Shown one piece after another: positions 44,571 to 57,061 of a stretch of DNA of 64,000 bases (positions are counted from its first letter, which is position 1; each line of letters opens with the position of its first letter). The notes below the pieces were generated by a model, which worked only from the letters and a program-made list of their open reading frames with translations, was not told where the DNA came from and searched no databases. The translations under genes and the position numbers were made by a program. The DNA comes from Verticillium longisporum (lineage: Eukaryota; Ascomycota; Sordariomycetes; Glomerellales; Plectosphaerellaceae), in contig JAETXT010000003.1 of the NCBI GenBank assembly GCA_019188255.1, positions 1,426,001 to 1,490,000 on the forward strand, given 5' to 3'.

Positions 44571-46633
44571 TCAGGCGAAGCGTATACGCCTTGAGACCGG
44601 CTCGCTTTCTTCTGCCTGCTCTCCCTCTGGCTCACCCGGCTCCCTGGGACTCATGACCGCTTCATGTGGCCGCTTCGCTCGATTTGCCAGTCCATTCGCT
44701 GTCCCTGTGGCCCCGTTACGTGCAGGCGTCTCATCCAATACCGTGGCCCGGGGTACAGCCCCATCAGTTATCCAAAGGTCTTCGTCAGGGTGCACAACTC
44801 GTCCGAAGCCCCTGCCGAAGATTGGCTGTGGGTGCCTCAGAGATGCTGTCTGCGCTAGTCCTTCATGCTGGCCTTCTGGCATTGGCAGGAATCCAGGATT
44901 GCGGATGTAGTTGAATAATGGCCGATCATCGAGAATGCTTTTGCATTTGGTGTGCTCTGCTTGACTCATCTTGTGCTTGCGCTTGATGATAACCTCCTCG
45001 ATACTACCTCGAAGTACTAGTGTCTCTACCGAAACGGCCTTCTGCTGGCTGATGCGACGCGCTCGACCGATGGCCTGTGCCTCTACCTGGGGGTTGAGGA
45101 CGGGGTTCAGGAAGTAGATGCGCGACGCTGCCCGCATGTCAAGGCCATATGCAGCCTGCGTTATGTCCATGAGTATGACGCTGTGATGCATTCCCATTAG
45201 CATCCGGACATGTAAGAGTGTCAGCCAACATACCGAAACTTGGTGTCGTTGTTGAAAGTGTTGATGTATTGTGACTTTCGCTTTTGTGTCAACGTCTTGG
45301 CGTAGATGAGATATTCGATCTGAATCTATTACATGTCAGTCAGCGTCTATCGTACTGTTGTCATCCAGACGTGGGGAAACGAACGACATCCAGCATGCTA
45401 GCAATGTACCACGCCGTATTCTCGTTTTCATAGAAGGCAATGATCTTCTCGTGTTCGTGATGTTCAATGATTGCATCGAGTAGATACGTCATCTTCGCCG
45501 ACGCCGTAGCCACGAGCTCCGCCTTGGCAAACGCCTCGGGGATCACAACATCAGCATCACTCCGCTTCTGTTCACCTCCAAGCGAGGCTTTCACCGCGTT
45601 CGTCCGCAGCTTCTTGAGGCTCTGGTCGTCGCCGAGCTTCGTGTTTCCGGCGAGCGTCTTGTTTCTCGCCGCCGCCGCCGCCGCCGCCGACCCGCGAGGG
45701 ATGCTGTCTTCCTTGGCCTCCGACTCAACCTGATCGCGGTGCCGCCGGCCTGCGGCGAGAAATCCTCCGTTGAGGAGACTGTTGAGGGCCGTCTCATCAC
45801 TGAGAGCGGGGCGGATGAGCTTCTGCGCGGCCATGATCAGCGGGGCGTTTGTGCACACCGGGTCGTCCGCCGCGTGGTCAATGGACCACCCTGCTCCTGC
45901 GCCGTCGGGAAGGAAATTGCGGACGTAGACAGGCATCTCGTGGAAAGCGTTACTCAGGCTCTTGAGAGGATTCTCAAGAGCGAGCTTCGCCACATCCATA
46001 GCCCGACGGAGCTGGGCCTCGTCTTCGCTGCTGATTGGCACTTTACTATCGTGCAAAAAGGTGACGGCCGTTTCGAGAGGTGTGGCAATCTCATCATGCG
46101 AGAAGAAGGACCCTCCGAAGAAACTCGCCTGCTTGAGGTTGTGTACTAGCTGAAGCAGGAACTTGCGGTTGCGCTGGTGGAAGAAGTAGTCGGCGTCCGT
46201 CCTCTGCGACAGCACCGCGTTGGCGACGATGACCATGGAGAAGATGTTGAGAAAGCTTGTCCTGGTAGGAGCCGTCGAGGAAGACGTCTTCTCGTCAACG
46301 TCCGGAAGCACATGTGTCAGCTCCGAGAGACGGTGCCGGATGATGAGCGAGTTGAGCGTCGCCCGCAGCGCCGTACTGTGGCCGCCGGCACCACTGGCGA
46401 GGTGTCTCGGCTGCATGACGTAGACGGACCAGGCGACTTGCTGCCATGGAGGCCGCTGTTGGCCCATGGGCGGGCTTTGAGATAGAGGTCGCTATCGCTC
46501 CTATCCTTGCCAGATCGCCCTTCTCCGTGACTCACTGCTGCTCCGCTGTCAGCTTGATAGCCTCTTGATCGTCTGGGTCCTTCTCGTCTACTCCACCCAG
46601 AGCCCCTTGGAGGGTGTACCGCTGACAGCCCAT
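44571..46633 (-). CDS. SNF2-family helicase, C-terminal half only (5'-truncated gene)
   Basis: Exons, right to left: about 46633-46536, 46455-45385, 45319-45234 and 45180-44571. The fragment has the linker LNSLIIRHRLSEL, SFLNIFSMVIVANAVLSQRTD and NRKFLLQLVHNLKQASFF, then helicase motifs: motif IV EKIIAFYENENTAWYIASML, motif V MDITQAAYGLDMRAASRIYF, motif VI QAIGRARRISQQKAVSVETL. A basic tail ends PVSRRIRFA. The N-terminal ATPase lobe (GxGKT, DEAH) is absent: upstream sequence runs within about 300 bases into the end of the GH16 gene. The join between the first two exons is one base out of phase. ATG 46633 is the first in-frame start but is arbitrary. Either a remnant, or a gene broken by rearrangement or misassembly. 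Without the first lobe it cannot be an active translocase. Confidence 0.75.
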
Positions 46634-46937
46634 CTGGACGATGTGTGGATGTTGTCCAAGTCCGAGGAGGAAATCACTCCGGGCGTTGTGTAACTTTATC
46701 TTGAATCTCACTTTTGCTTTTGCTATTGCAACTTCAATGTCCGGTCTGTGGATTGACTACATCTTTCTTCTGCCGAAGCAGGGACCTGCCAAGAAAATAA
46801 AAACGAAAGTACGGGGTATCCCTCATCATAATCATCAAACGCCGAGTTCCCAATGCCATGCCCCCTAGCCGCTACAATGCAAGAGTTCCAAATACCAAGA
46901 CTCGAACAAGACGTCTCCCCAGAGTCAGCCGCTACAA

Positions 46938-47887
46938 TCACACAGCCGGCTGGTACACCTTGACCGAGTTGATCAGCCAGTACGCCTCGGAAAAGGCCCC
47001 GGGGTGGTTCGCCGCAAAGTCGTCGCACGTCGGCGCCAGCGCCGAGCACTCGGGGTTCTCGCTCCAGACCTTGCCCGCCCACTCGCCGCACAGCGCAATG
47101 TTGAAGACGAGGTTGTTCTGCCTGAAGTGGTCCGGGATGCTGCAGCCCTCGCCGCCGTTGAAGCGCGCGACGGGGAGCCCCAGGCGGCGGGGTTGGGCGT
47201 GCCGGCGGCGATGTCGGCGGGGATGGCGCCGCGCGGGAAAAAGTACACCGAGATGTGGTCCGGCGTCCAGTCGACGGCGTAAACCCCGCCGCCAATGGCG
47301 TTGAAGCCGTCGCCGTAGTTGAGGTTGCTGGCCGTGCGCTGGGTGCAGCCGACAAAGGCCTTGCCGGCGTTGCAGTCGTTCTTGTCGAGCGTGGTGGAGG
47401 GGTCGGTGCCTTCGTTTGTGATGGAACAGCCGGGCCCTGTGTGGAGGGTGACCTTGTTGCTCTCCTGCGTGTTGACGCCCTCGATGATATCAATCTCGCC
47501 ACCGTGAGGCCAGTCGGGACCAAACATCCAGAAGGCACCCCATGCACCACACGAGTTGGCGGGCATGTGCGCAATGTCGGCGATGAAGACGCCGCCATCA
47601 AAAGCCTTGTTCGAGGTCAGGCGGACTGAACGGCGGTTGTCGCCTGGAGTGGTGTAGTCAACGCCGAGGAAGACGCCATCGTTGGCAAAGCCGGCCAGGG
47701 ACTGGTCGTTGGCCTCGGTCGCATTGACGTAGCGCTGAAACCCCTTGGTAGGATCGGGCGCGTCAAAAAAGCTGAACTCGTTGAAAAAGTTGGTTCGGTC
47801 GTACTTGTCGTGCAGAACATATTGCTGCTGGGCGTGAGTGACGGTGACGAGGGCGCCGAGGCCGAGAGTCAGATGTTGTAGATGCAT
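46938..47887 (-). CDS. GH16 secreted endo-beta-1,3(4)-glucanase-like protein
   Basis: Begins with a signal peptide (MHLQHLTLGLGALVTVTHA, cleavage before QQQ). The catalytic motif is GGEIDIIEGVN, with the two Glu residues of the E-x-D-x-x-E signature. Around it are CGAWGAFWMFGPDWPHG, NKVTLHTGPGCSI, YAVDWTPDHISVYFFPRGAIP and the C-terminal QNNLVFNIALCGEWAGKVW, then a Cys-rich end and VKVYQPAV before TGA at 46940-46938. One frame break near 47180 (CTCCCCGTC, one C short, between NPAAWG and VARFNGGEGCSI). Corrected length 951 bases, 316 residues; no introns. Fungal enzymes of this subgroup act on laminarin or lichenin-type glucans or on the fungus's own wall. Confidence 0.92.
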
Positions 47888-49447
47888 ATTGCTTGATATA
47901 TTGCTTCGTTGCTGGGCTCCTCGATGAGAATAGGTTGCTGAGTTCTGTGTTGAGACAAGAGAACAGACAGTATACACGACAATGACCAGGTGAAAGAATG
48001 CTGTGGGAAAACGAGCGCCTCAGGGCTGATGCTCGCAGTGGTGGTGTTATGACACTGATGATGATACAAGTCTCTTCTGCGTTTCCGTGGTAGGAAGGAA
48101 GGAAGCAGGAAGGAGAACGGACGAATCCTTAAATGAATGATGAGATGAAGAGGAAAAGAAAAACAGGAGGCTGTGTAGGCGACAGGCCACCTGATAGAGA
48201 ATGGAGATCCTGTAAGGCTTTTCTTGGTTTTCTTGGCCTGGGACGATATGGAGAGAGACCAACGGCTCTAGGCTCCAATCAAAGAAACTGTGACGTGAAA
48301 AACAGGGAGTGTGGAAGGAACCAAGAAAGCTGAAGACCAGGCCTCGTGACGCTAGGCAGGCTGGGCAAGTGCAGTTAATGAAATGGAGCATGACGCTGGT
48401 GCAGTGAAGCAGTGCACGACAAACCCGAACCGGTGGCCAGAGCAGCTGAATCATTTTCCACCGCAGGGAATGCAAAGTGCTGTGCACCAAGCTGCTACTA
48501 CACAATCGACGCCTGCTGGGGAGAAAACGGCCATCGTGGCAGCCTCATGGCGGCCCGAAATAGGAAACAGGGGCGCCTCAGAGACCGCAATAGGTGTGCA
48601 AGGTGAGACGCCTGGAAGGCGTCTAACGGCTGGGGAGTTCCAAGTATGCGGTTTTCCCTGGTCCAGGAGGACCCTTGACATGCCAGTCTCGCGACTGACA
48701 GGCTATGGTCTTCCGTTGAAGCGAAAGCTAATCGGTTCCGGCACCTCCCTGTCTCGCCTTGGCAACGTCGGCATTCCAGTCGATGGACGACGGGGCTGGA
48801 CCTCGGGACCCCTTTAAAGGGTTTTCATGTTGCGGCATACGATCAGGGCGTTAGCCTCGAGGGCTTGGCCTATTCATCTGGCCATAGTCCGTTCATTGTA
48901 CACGATCAAAGGGTTGATGTATGGTTCAAACTCGCCTTGTCGAGCTATCGTCGAGGGGGTCGTTTGTCCTTTGTCGTTGAGCCATGGCCAATCAAACCCG
49001 TCGAACTTGGTCAGGTTGAGGCGTTCTGTGGCGCCAACGTTCCTGACCGTGGCTTTGTCATCAGGCGCTTGCTGCCCTTCGTCTTCAGCCTCTCGTTCAC
49101 AACACAACATTCCGGCATGAAACCCCCTCGTTAAAGCTCGGCTATCTTGGCGACCATCCATCAACCGGAATGGAGGGGTTAGGACATGGCGATTGGCGTC
49201 ATGGGAAAGCATCGGAACCCCTCTCCTCTTGACCTAACCCTTGCTCTTAGTATCGGGCCCCTCCCGTTCTTCACTGCGTCGATCCCACGACGGCTGCCAG
49301 ATCGATCGCCAGGGGTCCTTTGTCTCTCGATTTCTTTCCAACATGCTGTGCAATCACTAAGGTCTGACCAGTAGATCAACATTCAAAGAAATTTTCTTTT
49401 CTTTCAAAGAATAAGCAGACAAACACGCTAGATACATCAAAAACACA
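47888..49447. other. Intergenic region, no gene seen
   Basis: 1.56 kb: promoter of the GH16 gene at the left and the 3' side of the rhodopsin-like gene at the right. No open frame with a motif; no repeat was noted. Confidence 0.5.
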
Positions 49448-50961
49448 CTACAGGTACATCCTCCGTGGCGGCGCTGACAGTCCGTTCTGTTCAACATCAT
49501 ATCCCACACTCGAATAGTTCGACGCACCGTCCGGCTCGGCCTCCAGACTCCTCGATCCGGGTGTCCCAGCTGTCCCAGATTCTGACGTCTTGCCCAACGG
49601 CCAGGCGTCAGTCCGCGGCGATACTAGTGTCGCTGATGTCGCTTCTGATGGCGACGATGACGTGTGCCTCTCCTTCCAGTCTTCCTCAGCCGACTCCTCC
49701 TCGGGGATCTCGCGCAGCTCCATGCGTTCGCTGTCCTTGCGGTCGGCATCCATGATCACCGTTGATGCCCTCTTAGTCTCGAGCTTGCTGCCCCAGACGC
49801 CAGTGCTGCGCGCGTCGGCCGATGAATTGAGCCGCTTCGAGGTCAGTGTCGCGTGGATGTCGCGCAAGATGGGTCGGAGGATCGGTATGCACTGCACGAT
49901 GATGGTGCCCGTGATTTCAGATGAGTACCAGACTTGAGACAGGCCGTTGCGATCTGGCATGTCGTTAGCAAGAATGTCGCCAAAGGTGGCAATCGTCGTC
50001 ACACTTACAGATGTAGTGCGCGTCGCGGTCGTTGCCCTTGTCCTTCCAGGACACACGGATGGCTGACACGATGGCAACACTGTTTACAGTGTCAGCACTG
50101 AATGGTACGCCGGGTTTCAGGTCGCTGGATAAACTTACATCATGCCCAAGCTCATCGTCAGACTGAGGCCGATCTTCTCAACCCTTCGCATCTCGAGCGA
50201 TCGCGTGATCAGCCACGGGAAGCAGGCAAAGACGAAATCCATGATAATGTTGTACACTGTTTCCTCCTGTCAGCAAATTCGAATTCTGCTTGGCCGAAAG
50301 CGCAAGACACGAACCGTTGCCGCCCTCCTTAAACTTGTCCCGGAAGCTCCAGTAGATGCAGAAATCAAGGCGATACCAGTTGTCGTAGCCGTTCTTGTCG
50401 CACACCTTGGCCCACTGGAACAAGACCTTGAGGACCATGTACAGGTTCATGGTGACAATGCAGAACCACAGCACCCATTTCTGCCACTGGTTGCTCATGC
50501 GAAGGAGCGTCACCGCAAAGGCTGTCTTGGTCAGGGCCTGGCCGATGAGGGTACCGCATGATGAAATGTTGATGAGAATGTGCATGCGATCATCCCACTC
50601 CATGGCCGAGTTCTCGAGCACGTAGCCCGTGGCGAACTGATGAACGATCAAAGCATTGTTGGCGAGCAAGATGCACTTTGGGGTGTCGCGTGTCAGTGAG
50701 ATGCCCGTATCCAGCAAGTGCGGAGGCAGAGCTGCCACGAAAGAGTTTGGAGAAAATGAGAGGTCGCGCGACTCACCCACGAAACGAGCAGGATATAATC
50801 ATCGTACCAGAGGCCGTGACGACGGGTCACCTTGACCCAGAGTCGCAGGGCCAAAAGATAGTCGCACCGGCGAAGAGCGACCAGAGGCCGGCGTTCAGTT
50901 CAGTCCATGGGTTGACAAAGGTATGAGCCTCTTCAACATCTTTGCGTGCCGTGAGATGCAT
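49448..50961 (-). CDS. PTH11-like fungal rhodopsin-domain integral membrane protein
   Basis: Five exons: 50961-50777, 50675-50315, 50256-50139, 50079-50009 and 49953-49448. Several transmembrane helices are visible: LNAGLWSLFAGATIF, YDDYILLVSW with ILLANNALIV, ISSCGTLIGQALTKTAFAVT, WVLWFCIVTMNLYMVLKVLF, NIIMDFVFACFPWLI, IGLSLTMSLGMM with VAIVSAIRV, and ITGTIIVQCIPILRPIL, giving a seven-helix layout. The conserved W-x-D-D-Y after helix 1 and the late 'SSEITGTIIVQCIPILRP' motif are typical of this family. A long cytosolic Ser/Glu-rich tail ends PPRRMYL. One T is missing in the TTTT run near 50847 (between GATIF and ALRLWVKV); corrected total 1242 bases, 413 residues. No CFEM domain is visible. 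A signalling role is possible, but no ligand is known. Confidence 0.85.
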
Positions 50962-53900
50962 GGTTACATAGCGGCCGTGTCGAGTACGATACCAGGGGTG
51001 GTGAGGCAACGCGTGGTAGCGAGGAGGCGGCGCCCTCTACACGGCACGGGGCCAGGGCGAAATGATCCAAGGGGAGAGTTTGTGAGTTTGATCTCTCTCT
51101 TTCTGATGTCGAAAAGGCAAATGGGCAAAACAGAGGAAAGGGAACAGGGGCATGGAAGGGGGATTCGCTGGGAATATTAAGAGTGAAGGGGAACGCCCCA
51201 AATTGCCAGTCACACACGAGGGCCAACGTGCAGACAGCATGCAGACTGCATAGCAGACACACAGAGAGAATCCAGGCCCGGGGACCCCGCGAAGTGTTGA
51301 GTGAGCCAAGCCCGAAGGTCTACCTTGTGATGTTGTCTGCTGGGGATTGCTTGTAGAGGCTTGTGATTAGCGTTGGAAGTTTCACGAGGAAACCCGGTTC
51401 ACCGGCGAGCAGGGGGAGGATCTGACCACGCCTGGTAGACAAGACATGCCCATTTACGAAGCCCTGGCAAAGGCGATCTCTCTTGGCCCCCTCCCTCACC
51501 TTTCTTCCCCTCCCCCTGCACTACTGTTGGTGTGTGATGGGTGATTGGTGGCGCGGAGATAGTTATGACTGTCGAGGAAAGGCTTGCTTATGCTTCGATA
51601 TTGTACGCCATATTGCACACAGCATCGGACGAGCGGTGCCGTAGGGTTGGCCCAGCGGCACATCTTGACCGACCGGTTGGTCTCCAACATGGGAGCACTC
51701 TCTTGCCTCCTCTTGCTTGCTTGTTCCTTACTCGCTCGCTCACTCGCCTGGTGTGGTAGCAAGTATGACGCCTATCCCATCGGAAACTGACTCGGTTTCG
51801 GCAATCGATCACTTCAGAAGGGTCGAGCGCACCCGCCAGCGTCCATCTAAGCCTTTCTTCTGCCGTCTGCGAACTACTGACCTTAACGAGCTGTCACGCT
51901 TCATTAGCAGGTTACCATCGGATCTCACTACCACTTAGCACCTAGATTGAAACCGACCAATCTCTGAAACCCTCTCTCTCTCTCCTGCCCACCCTCGATG
52001 AGCCTACTTACCATCTAGCGCCCATCGCAGGTGCTGGGCAGAAAATATCGAACTGATTCCGATACAGGAACGGTCTGGTCCATCAGACGAAAAGCCCCTC
52101 ACCCTCAAAGGTCCCCATCGCCGAGTCTCGACACAGCCACAGGAGAAAGTGTGTGCTGAGTCTGACCCTGACTCTCAATCTTCGCTCTTCCCACCACCCC
52201 GGTCCTGGATGCGAAGCGAGGAGGAAGAGGAAGTGGAGGAAGAGGAGGAGGAGAGGCGCGCCTTTCCCTGGTCGCCTTGGCGCTGAGGAGGCAACGGTTT
52301 CCCGTCCGCCGGTGACCCAAGAATGGAGACCTTCTCCGCGATCTCCCCTGCTTGGTGCCTCTGGGTCGACCAACCGCCAAGGCGAGCCCCACCACTCCAG
52401 CCCACCACGGTCGTCCTTCAACCTCGTCCCCGGGCGAATTGTAAGCTCGCTTTCAGATGAGACTAAGCCTAGAGGGTTCCAGATGCGTGCAGCCGGCAGA
52501 TGGACGGAGCTGTCTGTGCCTGGCAGAGCACACTGGAGAAGAGCGGGCCCCATCCTGTTCGTTGGTGCCTGCCAGTGGTTCCACGGGGTCCCTCTTCTCA
52601 CCCCTTCTCATCAGAGACGGTGGGACGGCACGCTAAAAGCTTAATCAAGCGATGGGATATACCCCGATGGAGCCAGTCTGATTGATTTTCTCGGCATGGT
52701 GGTGATGATGTCGAGAACGGTGCCCAGTTTTTTTTTGGTTACCTTCCAAAACGTAGCAGCAATTGATTAAATTGGCATGTGCGTCCCATCTACCCGCCAC
52801 GCCGGGATCGACTGGTCTGACGACGAGTGCTAGGGTGAGAGCGAACGAGGGGTGGGGCCCGGGCTCAATCTCGATTAAGAAGGAAGGCAGGGCCACGCAC
52901 AGCAAAAGAGAAAGAGAGAGCGAGGACGGGGGGGAGGAACAAAACAAGAACAGCTTAAGAGCCATATTAATCGTGTTCATCTGCAGGCCCGTGACGGCGC
53001 AGCCCGCCTCGCTCCCGCGCACAAGTGAAAATCTTGGTTGGCAAGGTTGGGTCCTGGCCCCGCCCATGTTCGTTTCTGGCCCGACCCCTCCTTCCCTGAC
53101 TTTTGTTGATCATATTCCCCTGCCTCGCACATTTGCCTCGACGCTTCGCATGCTAGTGGTGGAGGAGGGAAGGAGGGGGAGGGCTTCTGTGTCTCACTCG
53201 TGGTACAACTCGGGCCCTGGCTCCCGACTCTAATCCTCATGGGGAGGCGAGGCTGCAGCCACGTGCGGAATGGCTTCTCGTCACATGGCGGGCTGGGCTG
53301 CTAGCTGCGAGCTGGACGTGTTTGACGATTGAGAGACTCGACCGACCTAGAAAGCCCTTGTACGGATCGGGAGGCCGGGAGGGGAGATTTGAGCTGAAAA
53401 TGGTTAAATGGAAGGAAAGCGCCACGTTCATTGGGCGCACCTGCCCTCCAGCCGTCTGGCCTGGACGGCATCATGACCTGGGGCAAGAGCAGCGAAAGAG
53501 GAAAGGTCAGAGGAGCGAAGAGCGAGGAGCGATGGCGTTGGAATGATCACGAGCAGGAAGAAGGGAGCAGCAGGCAAGTGCGACCAGGAGGCGCATAGCA
53601 CCAAAGCGCACAGCACAGCACGGACAGCACAGCACATCTCCGGCACAGCTGCACGTTACAGAACAGGGAGCACAGGCACAGCAGCAACATCAACCATGTT
53701 CTCGCCAAAGCTTATGTCATCGACCCTTTTTGGCTCGAACACGCCTCGAGCTCGAGAGGGGGAATCCCTCCATCTCTTCCCCTCCCCTGGCTCAGACCAC
53801 GGCGATCATCGGTTTCGAACTCGTCATCGGCCCCGCTGCCCCTGCTGCGGCGTCGTGTCTTTTTGGAAACTCAGTCCCGATGAAATGGCATGTGGGCGCC

Positions 53901-54366
53901 ATTCGGGCTTGATCTGATACCAGACGGACGGACAGACGCCTGTCATTGCAGTGCAATACACGTGTAGCAAGCCGGGGTAACCTGGATCCCGAATGTTCCC
54001 TTATCGCGACACACAAGAAACTCCGAGGGGCGAGCCAGATGACTCGAATTCACTTGTCCGCACCGCAGTCAGGGGCGGGACAATTTCCATCCACGTTGGG
54101 TGATACAAAATTGTCCCACGCTGGAACGTATGGCCCGTCGATGACAGGCCCGGACGTCATTCCAAACTCTCAGTGATGGTTCAATCCGGCTGCTGGCAGA
54201 GTTGGCGGACCTTCTCGCCCGTCGACTCTTTTATAAGTTTTTCATAAGGTACTGTTGACAAGATGGCATTGCAACAAAGCTGGACACGCCGCCAATGCTT
54301 TCCATGCCAGAATAAGGTAGCTTATTACAGCACTTCTTTCTCCCATTTGGATCGAATCTTCGCAAC
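50962..54366. other. 3.4-kb stretch with no recognised gene
   Basis: Lies between the divergent starts of the rhodopsin-like gene (-) and the DUF3292 gene (+). Several overlapping open frames of 70-170 codons exist in all frames (for example 52083-52601 and 52153-52644, antisense to each other), none with a motif. It includes a purine-rich GAGGAAGAGG tract (about 52210-52255) and a CACAGCACAGCAC repeat (about 53606-53660). Confidence 0.5.
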
Positions 54367-56686
54367 ATGGCCCACCGTGAGACACAGACGTACTCGCATA
54401 GTCTGGCGAAAGCCGACGTCCTAGCGGTCACGGCCGCAGCGCCAAGCGATGATGGTTCCGTGTTGGACCTAGGTTGGAATCAAAAGCCAGAGCACGACGC
54501 CAAACCTTGGATCAAAGGCATGCACAACGAGGATGTCTGGGTACTTGTGCGAAGATTGAATAAGGTGACAGCCGCTTGGCGCTCTCCCGTTTGCCCGCCA
54601 CGGGAACCATCGGTGCTAACCCATGACAGGAAGTGTACGAACTCAAAAAGACTGATCATGTCCCCTACGGAGGCCTCGATCTCGTCGTCGCCCGGGATTC
54701 AGAGTGCTCTCCAAACAAGTTGCGCAGTGAGGTGGAGAGGCTGTACATGGGCATGGTGTGTGATTGCCTCCCCTCCCCTGCCATGTCCTGGGCCATTTTC
54801 ATTTGTTCTGACTCGGGCAATGCCACCAGCTGCTCGGACTATTTGCGCTCGTCAAGACTCTTGCTCGACTCCGCTCATGGCGTGAGCCAGCAAGAACAGC
54901 TGCATTTGGACTCGTAAATAAACTCCCATGCTGCTGTATCCCTGGCCGCGTTACAGTGCTGACGACCCGCCAAGACGTACTTTGCCGCCTGGACACTTGA
55001 TTGTCTCATGCCACTCCTCATCGTCGCAACCATTGCCCTCGTCGTCTCGCCCCGGGTACGAGTCGTGCTTTTTCCGCCGGCACCGCTGTCCATGGTCGAC
55101 ATGACCACCGGCGGCGTGGCGAAGCCCATGGCCGGCACCCTCGGGTCGACCGATGCCGCGACCGGCGCCCCACAGAACCTCAAGGGTGAAGCTGTGGAAA
55201 ACGAAGCGAGTAACTTTGTGACGAGTGTCGCTGCGATCGCTACCAATTTGATGATGGGACAAGACCCTCACGGCGCGCCTTTCGAGCAGGAGGGTGGCAG
55301 CAGGGACGGGTTCAAGCCGCAATTTGATGTGACAACCATGGCCGTCGTGAAAGACAAGGCGGAGGGTATGGATCGGCCGTCTCAGGACAAGACGAAGGCA
55401 CCCATGGAGGAGGTGGTGCGTTGATCCGCGTGCTCGTGTTCTGGGGTGCTGTTGCTAAAGGCACCACAGGTCTGGCACCAGATGACGCCGCTCTTGCATC
55501 TCCTTATCCTGACGTCCGATACCTGGGAGAGATTGGCCAAGTACATCATTCTCCCGTGCTCGAGCGCCGTGAAAATCCTGACTGTGTGTAGCATTCTGGT
55601 ACCGACCCCTCCGTTTGATCGACAAAACCACCGCATTCGACTGGCATGGTATCTCGTGCCCCTGGCTGCACTGTCGCTGTTGGTTACACGCGATGTCGCT
55701 GTCAGGGCCCTGACTTTTGTCGTTGGTGTCTTGTTGTTCGGCGAACCCCTCGTCTCCCGCGCCCTTAGAAACTTGGCGGGCAACGGTTGGACTAATTACT
55801 TTCACCTCAACAAGTACGTCTCGGATCAAGTTCACACTCCGGAAACCGTGCTAAACCTCCCAGCACCATCTTCAGGGGCGTCCCCACCGACCTTCAACTC
55901 GCTCTGACACTGCTCCGCCTCGGTGAGGCCCATCGAGCCCCGTTTCCTCCTCCAGCGCGTGTCCACCAGCCTCCGCCCGATGAACCTATCGATATCAACG
56001 AGACTGTTATTGATGCCTCGGCCGGTGATCAGCCCCTTGGCGTCTCCGCCGATGAGCTGCAGCACACAGCCGACCACGATGCTGCGCAAGCAGACCATGC
56101 CGGCGGCGAAGACACAGAAGTCGAGCAGGCCGTGGGCCACGGCAACAAGCGTGAGAAGGTTTTCAATATCTTCAAGGGAAGCGCCAAGGAAGCCGTCAAG
56201 GCTGCCGCTGTCGTCGACAAGATCCGCGCAAAGACGGGTGCCACCCATGCTAAGCAGCGCGTTGGTGTGCTGCCGCCGGATAAGAAAGAAAAGGAGGAGA
56301 AGAGAGGGTCACATATCGTAGGCCCCGTAGAGTTCAGCGCCCGATATGAGGGGACAGCTGGGTACGTATACGTCAATTCGGCAGCTGACGAGCCGTTTCT
56401 GGCATTCAACAAGTACAGCATCCGTACGCCCATCTCGAAAAAGGAGGACCTGAAGACGCTCTGGGTGGTGAACATTGAGGACATTGAGCAGCTCAGGAAG
56501 CACTCTGGATATGGCATGAAGGCAAAGCTGGCTGCCGGATGGGCGACGGATGGCCCAGTCTACGATGCACTCAGGATCGTCGACAAAAAGGGGGCTGTGT
56601 ATATTGTCACCAGTCTACCATATCGGGATGCCCTTTTCAATAGGTTGTGTGCCATTGGGAAGCACGCAAAATGGGAAGTCTGGTGA
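54367..56686 (+). CDS. DUF3292 family protein, predicted membrane-associated, function unknown
   Basis: Six exons: 54367-54564, 54630-54755, 54830-54913, 54975-55415, 55470-55813 and 55876-56686; total 2004 bases, 667 residues, all in frame. The N-terminal conserved block is WIKGMHNEDVWVLVRRLNK, EVYELKKTDHVPYGGLDLVV and LRSEVERLYM. Hydrophobic segments follow: LLGLFALVKTLARLRSWRE, YFAAWTLDCLMPLLIVATIA and, later, WYLVPLAALSLLVT with ALTFVVGVLLFGEPLV. The C-terminal part has a basic stretch (NIFKGSAKEAVKAAAVV) and a GRAM/PH-like region (HIVGPVEFSARYEGTAGYVY; YIVTSLPYRDALFNRL). The layout suggests a membrane-embedded lipid-binding or tethering protein, but this is inference; I know the family only as uncharacterised and fungal. 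Confidence 0.88.
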
Positions 56687-57061
56687 GCTACTGGTTTTGA
56701 GCGGACTGTGGCTTCCAGAGAGGGTGCTTGTTACGATTTATGAGATACCTATATGGCTTGGGGAGCATGAAAAGGAATTTACGGCCACGAGTTTCGGCAT
56801 ATGTTCAGAGATTAATCAACTGCTTTGACTATCCGCCCGGTAACTGAAGTTGATTCGAGCGTAATGGAGACACCAAAGTTAACCACCAAGAGCAATTGGA
56901 TATTCCATCACCATTTTGGCCGCGGCTGCAATATACGCCACTGTTTGTTCCCATTCCTCATGGACACGACGCTTCTCGGCACACCACAAACCCCGCCCAA
57001 GTGCTTCCCTTCCGAATCTACATCTTTTTCATCCTCGGCATGTGCGTCCTAACAGTCCACT

